From Thermanaerovibrio acidaminovorans DSM 6589 (lineage in GTDB: Bacteria > Synergistota > Synergistia > Synergistales > Synergistaceae), in contig NC_013522.1 in assembly GCF_000024905.1 (NCBI RefSeq), positions 434,001 through 498,000 on the forward strand: DNA of 64,000 nt. Direction: 5' to 3'. Positions 42,514 to 50,881 of the stretch are shown here, one piece after another. Both the position numbers and the translations under genes were made by a program. A model generated the notes under the pieces. The model ran no database searches. It was given only the letters and a program-made list of their open reading frames with translations, and was not told the DNA's origin. Position 1 is the stretch's first letter. Every line of letters starts with the position of its first letter.

Positions 42514-43226
42514 CCTTGGCAACCCGGGTAGCTCCTGACCGCATAGAGATAGACGGGGAACCCATAGGGGAGTTCATCCGGCGGGGGGATCCGGCGGAGA
42601 TGTGGTTCAGGATGATCCAGGGCAGGACCCCCTCCCAGGAGGAGTCGGCGGTCTTTGGGGCCATCCTCTGTTCCATGGCGGACCACGGGGACACCCCGCC
42701 CAGCACCCAGGCGGCCCGGCTGGTGGCCTCGTCTGGGTCCCCCATGCAGTGTTCCCTGGCGGCGGCCCTCCTTGCCTTCGGGGATCATCACGCGGGGGCC
42801 ATCGAGAGGGCCATGGAGCTCTTCTCATCCTGCGTGAGGGACCGGGAGATCCCTTCGGTGGTGGCGGACCGTTTCATCTCCCGGGGACGTCGGGTGCCCG
42901 GGTTCGGGCACCGGGTTCACCGGGAGGACCCCAGGGTTCGCCCCCTGGTGGAGGTGGGATCCGCCCTGACGCACCGGCCACATCTGAGCTTCTTCCTGGG
43001 AGTGCAGGATCATCTCAGGTCCGCCAAGGGCATAGTGGGCAACGTGGACGGGGTTTGCGGGGCGCTGCTCCTTGACCTGGGCTTCCCCCCCTCGGCGGGC
43101 CGGGCGGTCTTCTTCTGCGGCCGTATACCGGGGCTCGTCTCCTGGATACTCCGGGAGGGGGAGCTGGGCCCCTTCAGGCCCTATAGGCTTGTCCCCTCCG
43201 AGGAGGTGGCGCCATGTATCGCGTAG
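42504..43226 (+). CDS. Compact citrate-synthase-fold enzyme (citryl-CoA lyase-like)
   Basis: A 240-residue protein, far shorter than citrate synthase (about 370-430) and close to citryl-CoA lyase-type domains. The three catalytic positions of the fold are visible: His in MADHGDTPPSTQAA, His in PGFGHRVHREDPR and Asp in GNVDGVCGALLLDLGFP. ATG 42504 follows GGGGAGGGATGGGG; the stop overlaps the lysY start. Placed inside the LysW operon it may condense acetyl-CoA with 2-oxoglutarate (homocitrate, lysine route) or oxaloacetate (citrate, glutamate supply), or cleave citryl-CoA. The usual homocitrate synthase is an unrelated HMGL-type enzyme, so this role is only a hypothesis. Confidence 0.8.
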   Translation: MVVALATRVAPDRIEIDGEPIGEFIRRGDPAEMWFRMIQGRTPSQEESAVFGAILCSMADHGDTPPSTQAARLVASSGSPMQCSLAAALLAFGDHHAGAIERAMELFSSCVRDREIPSVVADRFISRGRRVPGFGHRVHREDPRVRPLVEVGSALTHRPHLSFFLGVQDHLRSAKGIVGNVDGVCGALLLDLGFPPSAGRAVFFCGRIPGLVSWILREGELGPFRPYRLVPSEEVAPCIA

Positions 43227-44269
43227 CCATCATGGGGGCCTCCGGCCTGGCCGGGGGAGAGATACTAAGGATCCTGGCCAACCATGGGGGCTTCCGGGTC
43301 TCCCTGGTCACCTCCGCCTCGTCGACGGGCAGGCCGGTCAGGCAGGCCCATCCTCACCTGGCCTACGCCTACCGGGACCTCACCTTCTCCCCCGAGGAGG
43401 CGGTGTTGGAGGGTGAATGGGACCTGATCTTCCTTGCCCTTCCCCATCGCAAGAGCGCTCCCTGGATCCGGCGCCTGATGCCCCTCCTGGAGGGGGGGCG
43501 CAGGCTGGTGGATCTATCGGGGGACTTCCGGCTTAGGGACACCGAGGCCCACCGCCGCTGGTACGGGGAGGACCCGGCGGAGGACCTCCGGGGGGCCTTC
43601 GTCTACGGCCTGCCGGAGCTTCATCGGGAGGAGATTCGGTTCGCCTCCCTGGTGAGCGGCGTGGGGTGCAACGCCACCGCCGCCACCCTGGCGGCCCTCC
43701 CCCTGGTCCGATCGGGCCTCTCGGAGGCGGTCCTGCAGTGGTGGTTCGAGTGTAGGGTCGGATCCTCTGAGGGGGGGAGCGTCCCCAACGAGGGGGGGAT
43801 GCACGTTTTCCGGAGCCGGACCATGCGGGTGGTCTCCTGCTTCTCCCACCGGCACCTGGGGGAGGTGAGCCAGGAGCTCCGGATCCCCGAGGAAGCCATG
43901 TCCCTCACGGTCACCTCGGTGGAGATGGTCCGGGGGGTCCAGTGCCTTCTTAGCGCCCCCTTGAGGGAGCCCCTGACGGAGGGGGACCTCTGGCGGGCCC
44001 TGAGGTCCGCCTACGGGACGGAGCCCTTCGTGGACCTGTGCCCTCCCCGCCCGGGGCACATGAGGCTACCGGATCCCCGGCTGGTGCTGGGGAGCAACCG
44101 GGCCCTGGTGGGGTTCTCACTGAGCGACGACCGGCGGCGGCTCCTGGTGGGTTGCGCCATCGACAACCTGATGAAGGGGGCGGCGGGCACCGCGGTCCAG
44201 TGCGCCAACCTGATGTTCCGCCTGCCGGAGGAGCAGGGGCTCATAATGCCCCCCGCTTATCCCGCCTAG
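43214..44269 (+). CDS. lysY: LysW-aminoadipyl-phosphate (glutamyl-phosphate) reductase LysY
   Basis: A 351-residue ArgC/LysY-family dehydrogenase. The N-terminal Rossmann motif is GASGLAGGEILRIL. The catalytic Cys is in VSGVGCNATAATLAAL, and GCAIDNLMKGAAGTAVQCAN is the C-terminal family signature. It reduces the LysW-bound acyl phosphate to the semialdehyde with NADPH. ATG 43214 overlaps the end of the citrate-synthase-like gene by 13 bases. Confidence 0.93.
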   Translation: MYRVAIMGASGLAGGEILRILANHGGFRVSLVTSASSTGRPVRQAHPHLAYAYRDLTFSPEEAVLEGEWDLIFLALPHRKSAPWIRRLMPLLEGGRRLVDLSGDFRLRDTEAHRRWYGEDPAEDLRGAFVYGLPELHREEIRFASLVSGVGCNATAATLAALPLVRSGLSEAVLQWWFECRVGSSEGGSVPNEGGMHVFRSRTMRVVSCFSHRHLGEVSQELRIPEEAMSLTVTSVEMVRGVQCLLSAPLREPLTEGDLWRALRSAYGTEPFVDLCPPRPGHMRLPDPRLVLGSNRALVGFSLSDDRRRLLVGCAIDNLMKGAAGTAVQCANLMFRLPEEQGLIMPPAYPA

Positions 44270-44295
44270 GCGGATCCAATGGAGGTGTGAATCGG

Positions 44296-45114
44296 ATGCT
44301 TGGAGTGGTGAAGATAGGAGGGGCCCGGGGTAACCGGTATGACCACCTGGTACGGGAGCTTTCCGCCCGGGTCCTCAGGGGGGAGCGGTGGATCCTGGTG
44401 CACGGCGCCAGCGGAAGGATGGAGGAGCTCTGTGCCTCGAGGGGGGTGGAGGTCCGGATCGTGTGCAGCCCGTCGGGCTACACCAGCCGGTACGTGGGCC
44501 CGGTGGAGAGGGAGATCTTCGAGGAGGCGGCGTTCCACATGTCCCACCTGGTCTCCTCCATGCTGAGGTCAAGCGGGGTGGAGCCCGCCATAGTGACTCC
44601 CGCCGAGGGGGAGCGGAAGGATTGCCTCCGCTCCGTAGAGGGGGGGCGGGTCCGGATCCTCCGGGACAACTACAGCGGCCGGGTGACCCGGGTGGACCCC
44701 CAGCCCATTCGAAGGCTACTCGAGTTGTCCAAGGTGCCGGTGATACCCCCCCTGGCCATGTGTCAGGGGCTCTTCATAAACGTGGACGGGGACCGGCTGG
44801 CCGCCCAGGTGGCCGCCGCGGTGGGGGCCCAGGGGCTGGTGATCCTCTCCAACGTGCCGGGTCTCATGAGGGACCTGGAGGATCCTAACAGCGTCCTTCC
44901 CATGGCCAGCCTGGAGGAGTGGGACCTGGTGGAGTCCCTGGCGGCGGGGAACATGAAGCGCAAGGTCCTGGCGGCCCGGGAGGCCCTGGGGGCGGGGGTA
45001 CAGAGGGTGATCCTGGCGGATGGCCGCCTGGAGGAGCCCCTTGCGGGGGCGTTGGAGGGAAGGGGGACGGTGCTTTGCTCAGCTCCATGTACGGTAGCCG
45101 CGGCGTCCAGCTAG
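44296..45114 (+). CDS. lysZ: LysW-aminoadipate (glutamate) kinase LysZ
   Basis: A 272-residue amino-acid kinase of the NAGK/LysZ family. VVKIGGARGN is the phosphate-binding KIGG loop, ILVHGASGRMEEL the second glycine loop, and VILSNVPGLM and GNMKRKVLAAREAL the ATP-side motifs. ATG 44296 follows GGAGGTG; the long upstream extension of the frame lies in lysY and is not coding. It phosphorylates the side-chain carboxyl of the LysW-linked substrate. Confidence 0.93.
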   Translation: MLGVVKIGGARGNRYDHLVRELSARVLRGERWILVHGASGRMEELCASRGVEVRIVCSPSGYTSRYVGPVEREIFEEAAFHMSHLVSSMLRSSGVEPAIVTPAEGERKDCLRSVEGGRVRILRDNYSGRVTRVDPQPIRRLLELSKVPVIPPLAMCQGLFINVDGDRLAAQVAAAVGAQGLVILSNVPGLMRDLEDPNSVLPMASLEEWDLVESLAAGNMKRKVLAAREALGAGVQRVILADGRLEEPLAGALEGRGTVLCSAPCTVAAASS

Positions 45115-46190
45115 TCTCCGGAAGGCTCGGCCGGGTGGTGGACCGGGAGGGGCGGGAGTACGTGGACTGGTTCACCGCCCACGGGGCCGCCCTCTTCGGC
45201 CACCAGGACCCCCAGCTGGTCCAGGCCCTCAAGGGGGCGGCGGAGGGGCTTTGGACCGTGGGGGCCGGCTTCGATCATCCGAGCCGGAGGGCCCTGGAGG
45301 AGGAGGTGGAGAGGTGCCTGCCCGGGAGGCGGTTCTTCGTCTGCAACAGTGGGACCGAGGCGGTGGAGTGCGCCCTGAAGCTATGTATCGCCCTAAGGCC
45401 CGGCAGGACCCGATTGATAGCCGCCAGGAGGGCCTTCCACGGGAGGACCCTGGGGGCCCTCTCCCTCACCTTCAACCCAAAGTACAGGTCCAAGTTCGAC
45501 CCCTTCCTGTGTAGGGTGGAGCACCTTCCCCCGGAGCGGATACCGGAGGCCATAGATGACCGGGTGGCGGCGGTCTTCCTGGAGCCCGTCCAGGGGGAGG
45601 GGGGAGTTCACCCCCTGGACGCGGAGCTGGGCAGGCGGATCACCCGGGCCGCGGCGGAGCACCAAGCCATCCTGGTGGCCGACGAGGTCCAGACCGGCAT
45701 GGGACGCTGTGGTCGGATGATGGCCAGCCACCTGGTGGGACTTGAGCCCCAGGTGGTGTGCCTGGCCAAGGGGCTTGCGGGGGGCTTCCCATGCGGCATG
45801 GTCCTCTGGGACCGGGATCTGGGGGACTTCTCCCCGGGGCTACACGGCTCCACCTACGGGGGCAATCCCCTTGCCTGTTCGCTGGCTGCCCTGTCCATGG
45901 GGCGGATCCGCTCCGGGGAGCACCTGGAAGCGTGTCGGATCATGGAGGCCTTCCGGCGGGAGCTGGCGGGGGCTGGGTTGGACGTCCAGGTGAGGGGCCT
46001 TGGGACCATGACCGGTGTGGAGGTCCCGGTGGACTCCTCCGGGATCGTGAAGTCCCTCCAGTCCGCGGGGCTCCTGGCCCTCCAGGCGGGGCCCCGGGTG
46101 GTCCGGTTCCTCCCCTCCATAAAAGTCACCGGGGAGGACGCGGAGATGGCCCTGGACCTGTTCATCCGGTCCTTGAGGGGGGCGTCCTGA
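45075..46190 (+). CDS. lysJ: LysW-aminoadipate semialdehyde aminotransferase LysJ
   Basis: A 371-residue class-III PLP aminotransferase. CNSGTEAVECALKL binds the cofactor phosphate, LVADEVQTGMGRCG carries the PLP-pyridine Asp, and VCLAKGLAGGFPCG the Schiff-base Lys. TTG 45075 is preferred (AGGGGGACGG 8 bases upstream) and overlaps lysZ; ATG 45087 is the alternative. It converts the LysW-bound semialdehyde to the amine with glutamate as donor. Confidence 0.93.
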   Translation: MLSSMYGSRGVQLVSGRLGRVVDREGREYVDWFTAHGAALFGHQDPQLVQALKGAAEGLWTVGAGFDHPSRRALEEEVERCLPGRRFFVCNSGTEAVECALKLCIALRPGRTRLIAARRAFHGRTLGALSLTFNPKYRSKFDPFLCRVEHLPPERIPEAIDDRVAAVFLEPVQGEGGVHPLDAELGRRITRAAAEHQAILVADEVQTGMGRCGRMMASHLVGLEPQVVCLAKGLAGGFPCGMVLWDRDLGDFSPGLHGSTYGGNPLACSLAALSMGRIRSGEHLEACRIMEAFRRELAGAGLDVQVRGLGTMTGVEVPVDSSGIVKSLQSAGLLALQAGPRVVRFLPSIKVTGEDAEMALDLFIRSLRGAS

Positions 46191-47230
46191 TGGATCCCGT
46201 GTCCTTCCTCTCCGATCTGATCCGGGTTCCGAGCCCAAGCGGTGACGAGGGCCCGGCGGCGGAGGTCCTGGCGGAGGCGCTTCTGGGGCTGGGTTGGGAG
46301 AGGAGCTGGATCGATCCGGCGGGCAACGTGTTAGCCTCCCGGGGGGATGGGCTCAGCCGGGTGGCCCTCTTCGGGCACCTGGACACGGTGCCCGGCGGGC
46401 CGGAGCCGATGATCCGGGGTGACCAGGTCTGGGGCCGGGGCTCGGTGGACGCCAAGGGCCCCTTATGCGCCATGGCGGTGGCGGGATCCCGGGTGGAACT
46501 GCCCCCCGGGGTTGGGCTAGTCCTGGTGGCGGCGGTGGGGGAAGAGGTGGACTCCCGGGGGGCCCGTCACGCCCTGGCGTCCGGCCAACTGGAGGGGGTA
46601 AGGGGGGTGGTTGTGGGGGAGCCCACCGGGACCGACGGGGTTGCCCTCTCCTACCGGGGAAGGGTGCTCCTCAGGCTCAGCGACTCCGATGGGGGGGCCC
46701 ACAGGTCCTGCGACTCTGGGCCCCTCACCCGGGTGCTGATGGGGGCCTCCCGGGTGGTCTCCCACGTGTCCCATCTGGAGGGCTTCTCGTCCGCGGTGGT
46801 CCACATGGAGGGGGAGGAGTCCGGGGGCAGGTCCGCCCGGGTCACTTTGGACCTTAGGGTGCCGGTGGGGGCCTCCGCCCTCGCCCTGGCGGAGGAGCTG
46901 GTCCCCATGGCCTCCGGGGTTCGGGTGGAGCTCCTGGAGGTGGTGGAGCCCCACTCGGTGGGGGCCGGTGACCCGGTGGTCAGCTGCCTCAGGGGCTCCA
47001 TCCGGGGGGTGGGGCGCAACCCCCGGCTACTGGCCAAGCTGGGCACCTGCGACTTCAACGTGCTGGCCCCCCTTGGGGTCCCCATGGGGGTCTACGGCCC
47101 CGGGGACCCCAGGCTGGACCACTCGGACCAGGAGAGGCTGGACGTGGGGGATTACCTTAGGTCCATAGAGGTCCTGTCGGACGCCATCCCCCGGATCGTG
47201 TCTAGGGTCTGCAACCCCCAAGGAAGGTGA
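46190..47230 (+). CDS. lysK: LysW-lysine (ornithine) hydrolase LysK
   Basis: A 346-residue M20-family metallocarboxypeptidase that releases the finished amino acid from LysW. Metal and catalytic motifs are ALFGHLDTVPG, GRGSVDAKGPLCAM and VGEEVDSRGARH. The start ATG overlaps the lysJ stop by one base. It is the last gene of the operon; the 3' end overlaps the convergent ECF gene by 29 bases. Confidence 0.93.
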   Translation: MDPVSFLSDLIRVPSPSGDEGPAAEVLAEALLGLGWERSWIDPAGNVLASRGDGLSRVALFGHLDTVPGGPEPMIRGDQVWGRGSVDAKGPLCAMAVAGSRVELPPGVGLVLVAAVGEEVDSRGARHALASGQLEGVRGVVVGEPTGTDGVALSYRGRVLLRLSDSDGGAHRSCDSGPLTRVLMGASRVVSHVSHLEGFSSAVVHMEGEESGGRSARVTLDLRVPVGASALALAEELVPMASGVRVELLEVVEPHSVGAGDPVVSCLRGSIRGVGRNPRLLAKLGTCDFNVLAPLGVPMGVYGPGDPRLDHSDQERLDVGDYLRSIEVLSDAIPRIVSRVCNPQGR

Positions 47231-47756
47231 CCGTGGCCCCGCTAAGCCTTGCGATGAGCATCCGGCAGACCAGGGTGTAGGCGGGGATGGTGAAAGCGGC
47301 GGCGATGAACCGGGGGGGCATGGTGACCCCTATGGGCAGGGAGAACAGGTGCTGGATCAGCAAGGGCACAGTGACGCAGGATATGGCCAGGTGCGGCAGG
47401 GCGATGGAGATCCCCATGGTCCATAGTCCCCGCCGGTTCGATGGTATCAGGTGGTAGATGAGCCCCGGGAGAAGCCCCGACAGGGTGGAGGTGACGGTGA
47501 AGTGGGGCATGTAGGGCCCCATCGGGTTGACCCAGTAGCCCACCAGGTCCCCCAGGCCTCCGATCACCGCCCCCGCCAGGGGGCCCAGGTACAGGGAGCC
47601 GAAGACCACCGGCAACTGGCCGAAGCCTATCCGTATGCCCTCCACGGATCCTATGGCTATCCTAAGACTGGCCACCCGGGTCAGGACTATGTTCATGCCG
47701 ATGAGCAACCCCATGATGGCCACGTCCCGGGTGGAGAACCTCCTGGCTTCCTTCAA
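47202..47756 (-). CDS. ECF transporter substrate-binding (S) component, FolT-like
   Basis: A 184-residue protein with about six hydrophobic segments. RIGFGQLPVVFGSLYLGPLA followed by GAVIGGLGDLVGYWV and NPMGPYMPHFTVTS strongly resembles FolT-type folate S components. TTG 47756 follows GAGGAGGGATC. S components bind the vitamin and use shared EcfA-EcfT energising units encoded elsewhere; none is in the window. The vitamin is probably folate or a similar compound, with moderate certainty. Confidence 0.85.
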   Translation of the reverse strand: MKEARRFSTRDVAIMGLLIGMNIVLTRVASLRIAIGSVEGIRIGFGQLPVVFGSLYLGPLAGAVIGGLGDLVGYWVNPMGPYMPHFTVTSTLSGLLPGLIYHLIPSNRRGLWTMGISIALPHLAISCVTVPLLIQHLFSLPIGVTMPPRFIAAAFTIPAYTLVCRMLIARLSGATVTFLGGCRP

Positions 47757-47884
47757 TGTGGATCCCTCCTCGCGCTTTAGTACGTGAGAATTTACCACAG
47801 GGGACCGATCCGGTGAAGCCCCGCCTTTTTGTGCTATGATGTGTATTTTTTAGATTTCTATTGTATTTTTGGGATTTTCAAGGT

Positions 47885-47900
47885 TGCATCATGATATGCA
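47885..47900. promoter_or_regulatory. Palindrome TGCAT-N6-ATGCA upstream of phosphotransbutyrylase
   Basis: TGCAT CATGAT ATGCA has the same 5-6-5 spacing as the palindrome at 33956 near the Crp/Fnr gene. It sits in a 240-base AT-rich divergent region 100 bases before ptb. A TATAAT at 47938-47943 may be the -10 of the ptb promoter, though no good -35 lies at the right distance. Confidence 0.4.
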
Positions 47901-48000
47901 TTGACTGGGCTCCTGTGTTCCCCGGGTTGCGGGGGAGTATAATAGAAACCAGCCCTAGGGGCTAGAGTTTTAATCCCACGTCATAGGAGGTCCGGTTCTG

Positions 48001-48921
48001 ATGAAGCAGTTGCGTTCCCTCACGGAGCTCTTGGATTACGCCAAGGAGGTAGGCCCCCTCAAGGTGAGCGTGGCCTGCGCGGAGGACGCGGAGGTCCTGG
48101 AGGCGGTGGAGGAGGCCCGCAAGGCGGGCATAGCGGAGGCCATCCTGGTGGGCAATGGGGAGGCCATCGCCTCCGTGGCGTCCAAGCTGGGGATAGACCT
48201 CTCCAACTATGAGGTGGTGGACGAGCGGGGCGGCGAGGCGGCGGCTGCGCTGGTGGCGGTGGAGCAGGTCTCCTCCGGCAGGGCCCACATCCTCATGAAG
48301 GGGATGGTGAAGACCGCAAACTTCCTCAAGGCGGTGCTCAACAAGGAGAAGGGGCTCCGGACCGGCTCCCTGCTGTCCCACGTTTACATCCACGACGTGG
48401 AGGGTTACGACCGCATATTCTTCATCACCGACCCGGCCTTCAACATGTACCCGGACCTGCCCGCCAAGGTCTCCATCGTGGAGAACGTGGTGAAGGTGGC
48501 CCACTCGTTCGGCATATCCTGTCCCAAGGTGGCGGCCCTGGCGGCGGTTGAGGTGGTGAACCCCGACATGCCCCCCACCCTGGACGCGGCGGCCTTGGTC
48601 CAGATGAACCGCCGGGGTCAGATAAAGGGTTGCGTGATCGACGGTCCCCTGGCGCTGGACAATGCGGTCAGCGAGGAGGCGGCCCGCCACAAGGGCATAG
48701 TCTCCGACGTGGCGGGGCACGCGGATATCCTCATGGTGCCCGACATCGAGGCGGGGAACATGATGGCCAAGGCCATAATCTACTTCGCCAAGGGCAAGAC
48801 CGCGGGCCTGGTGGTGGGCGCCAAGGCCCCCATAGTGCTCACCAGCCGGTCCGACTCGGCGGAGACCAAGCTCCTGTCCATCGCCTCCGCGGTGGCCATG
48901 GCGGCCTTCGGGAAGAAGTAG
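48001..48921 (+). CDS. ptb: Phosphate butyryltransferase (phosphotransbutyrylase)
   Basis: A 306-residue enzyme of the Ptb/Pta family, converting butyryl-CoA (or a branched acyl-CoA) and phosphate to the acyl phosphate. Typical segments are LMKGMVKTANFLKAVLNKE and the family C-terminus ADILMVPDIEAGNMMAKAI followed by KAPIVLTSRSDS. Length is normal. The ATG lies 13 bases after CATAGGAGG-like sequence. It is paired with a butyrate-kinase homologue downstream, as in fermentative ptb-buk operons, but that kinase has altered active-site motifs. Confidence 0.93.
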   Translation: MKQLRSLTELLDYAKEVGPLKVSVACAEDAEVLEAVEEARKAGIAEAILVGNGEAIASVASKLGIDLSNYEVVDERGGEAAAALVAVEQVSSGRAHILMKGMVKTANFLKAVLNKEKGLRTGSLLSHVYIHDVEGYDRIFFITDPAFNMYPDLPAKVSIVENVVKVAHSFGISCPKVAALAAVEVVNPDMPPTLDAAALVQMNRRGQIKGCVIDGPLALDNAVSEEAARHKGIVSDVAGHADILMVPDIEAGNMMAKAIIYFAKGKTAGLVVGAKAPIVLTSRSDSAETKLLSIASAVAMAAFGKK

Positions 48922-48982
48922 CCCCAAACGCCCCCTCCGCCCCCCGGCGGAGGGGGAACTCCACCGGGGAGGGGTGTTGCCC

Positions 48983-50062
48983 TTGTCGTATCCCCTGATT
49001 CTCTCCGTCTATCCCAGGCATTTGAGCACCGACGTGGCCCTGTTCAGGGGGCCCGTTCGGGTCTTCGTCTCCTCCCGTTCCCACCGCCGGGAGGAGCTGG
49101 TCAGGTTCGTCCGGGTCCGGGATCAGCTACCCATCAGGATCCGGGCGGTGGAGGACGTGGCGGTGGAGCACTCCTTGGACCTGTCCTCGGTGGAGGCCTT
49201 CGTGGCCTGCGGGGGCCTGGTGGGCCCCGTTAGGGGTGGATTCTACCGGGTGGACCGGGCCATGGAGGAGGTCCTTGGCGATGGGACCTTCGGGGAGCAC
49301 GTCTACAACCTGGGGGGCCTCATGGTCCACCGGCTCTCCCGATCCTACGGGGGCGTGCCCCTGGTGGGGGACCCGGTGAGCACCTTCGAGCTATGTCCCG
49401 AGGCCAGGCTTTCCGGCATGGTTGGATGCCATCGGGAGCCGGTCTTCCACGCCCTGTCCCAGCGGAGCGCCGCCAGGTTCGCCGCCGGGCGGCTGGGCAG
49501 GGCCTACCGGGACTGCAGGCTGGTGGTGGCTCACCTGGGCTACGGGATAAGCGTTGGGGCCCACCTGGATGGGCTGGTGGTGGAGGTGAACGATGCCCTG
49601 CATGGGGAGGGGCCCTTCTCGCTGGAGAGGGCTGGATCCCTGCCCACCTTGGGTCTCTTGGAGCTGGCCTACAGCGGCAGGCACGACATGGAGGACCTCA
49701 GGGGCATGATCACCCGGGATGGTGGTCTAGCAAGACACCTGGGATGCCGGGACTTCATGGGGGTGGAGGCCCTCGTGAGGCGTGGGGACCAGAGGGCCTT
49801 GGAGGTGTTCGACGCCTTCGTCTCCGGCATATCCAAGGAGATCGCCGCCAGGGCCACGGTCCTCCGGGGGGAGGTGGATGCGGTGGTGCTCACCGGTCCC
49901 ATGGTCGCATGGGATCGGCTGGTGTCCCAGCTGGAGGATCGCTGTGGCTGGATTGCCCCCGTTATCACCGTGAAGGGGCAGGACGAGCTGGCGGACCTGG
50001 CCATGGGGGCTCTGGAGGTCCTGTCCGGCCGGGTGGAGCCCCTCGTCCTAGGAGATCGTTAG
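48983..50062 (+). CDS. Butyrate kinase homologue with degenerate nucleotide/phosphate motifs
   Basis: A protein of about 359 residues clearly related to Buk. NLGGLMVHRLSRSYGGVPLV, VAHLGYGISVGAHLDG, VNDALHGEGPFSLERAG and GISKEIAARATVLRGEVDAV all align by eye. The N-terminal phosphate-1 loop, normally NPGSTSTK, is replaced by SVYPRHLSTD. The VAHLGGG and LTGG motifs read VAHLGYG and LTGP. TTG 48983 is chosen from GGGGAGGGG spacing; GTG 48974 is inside that site. Kinase activity is doubtful, or the substrate or donor may have changed. Confidence 0.8.
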   Translation: MSYPLILSVYPRHLSTDVALFRGPVRVFVSSRSHRREELVRFVRVRDQLPIRIRAVEDVAVEHSLDLSSVEAFVACGGLVGPVRGGFYRVDRAMEEVLGDGTFGEHVYNLGGLMVHRLSRSYGGVPLVGDPVSTFELCPEARLSGMVGCHREPVFHALSQRSAARFAAGRLGRAYRDCRLVVAHLGYGISVGAHLDGLVVEVNDALHGEGPFSLERAGSLPTLGLLELAYSGRHDMEDLRGMITRDGGLARHLGCRDFMGVEALVRRGDQRALEVFDAFVSGISKEIAARATVLRGEVDAVVLTGPMVAWDRLVSQLEDRCGWIAPVITVKGQDELADLAMGALEVLSGRVEPLVLGDR

Positions 50063-50074
50063 GGGGTGTTCCGG

Positions 50075-50881
50075 ATGAATGTGGTTGACCGTCTTCGTAC
50101 CGTTTATCTTGATGGTAGCTTTGGGGATCGCAAGGTTCACCTGCACCTATTCACCCCAGACCAGCCGTTCCGGGATCTGGTGGTGGTGTTTCACGGTGTT
50201 CACGGCAACGCCACTCCCGAGGAGGGGAACAAGTATGGGGACCTGGGGCGGATGATAGCCCAGCGGGGGGCCGCCGCGGCGGTGGTGGAGACCAGCCGTC
50301 TGCGGCGGGACCGGCAGGCCTTCGAGGGTGACAAGAACCGGTGGGCGGTGGAGGCCTTCTCCGGCAAGACCTTCGCCCAGGAGATCCAGGACCTGGCCTG
50401 GGCGGTCAGGGGGGCCACGGAGGAGGTTGAGGCCCCACGTCTTTGGCTCTGGGGCTTCTCCCTTGGGGGCATAGGGGCCATGCTAATAGCCTCCGGGCTC
50501 TGCTCCTCCCTGGGGGTCGATTCCCCCGCCTCGGAGGTGGAGGGGGTGGTGGTCTCCGGCACCGGCGACGTGCTTAGGGACACGGCGGACCTGGGGATGC
50601 TGAAGCTGCCCATCCTCAACAACCTGCCCGACAGGTCCCTTCTGCAGGATGCGGCCAGGAACCTGAAGGCCTCCTTCTTCGCCTCCTTCAGGGGGACCGA
50701 GGACGACCTCTTCGGGGTGGCCTCTTGCCGCCGGCTGGTGGACCTGGTGCCCCTGCCGGAGGAGGACAAGTTCATGCAGGAGCTTCCCGGGGTCGATCAC
50801 TCTTTCCGGATGATGAACGGTCAGCCCTCCAGGGAGCCCTTAAGGCTCATGGTTGACCGGGTGAGGCTCCGCTGGGGGTGA
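50075..50881 (+). CDS. Alpha/beta-hydrolase-fold protein
   Basis: A 268-residue cytoplasmic protein. VVFHGVHGNATPEEG provides the oxyanion loop, WGFSLGGIGAML the nucleophile elbow G.S.GG and GVDHSFRMMNG a candidate catalytic His. No signal peptide is visible. ATG 50075 follows TAGGGGGTGTTC. The family substrate is unknown; esterase or thioesterase activity is plausible. It follows the ptb/buk-like pair by 12 bases and overlaps the next gene by 4. Confidence 0.75.
   Translation: MNVVDRLRTVYLDGSFGDRKVHLHLFTPDQPFRDLVVVFHGVHGNATPEEGNKYGDLGRMIAQRGAAAAVVETSRLRRDRQAFEGDKNRWAVEAFSGKTFAQEIQDLAWAVRGATEEVEAPRLWLWGFSLGGIGAMLIASGLCSSLGVDSPASEVEGVVVSGTGDVLRDTADLGMLKLPILNNLPDRSLLQDAARNLKASFFASFRGTEDDLFGVASCRRLVDLVPLPEEDKFMQELPGVDHSFRMMNGQPSREPLRLMVDRVRLRWG

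Noticed and set aside
47901-47943. TTGACT (47901) with TATAAT (47938) as a ptb promoter
   Set aside because: The spacing is 31 bases, far from the usual 16-18; only the TATAAT is mentioned as a possible -10.
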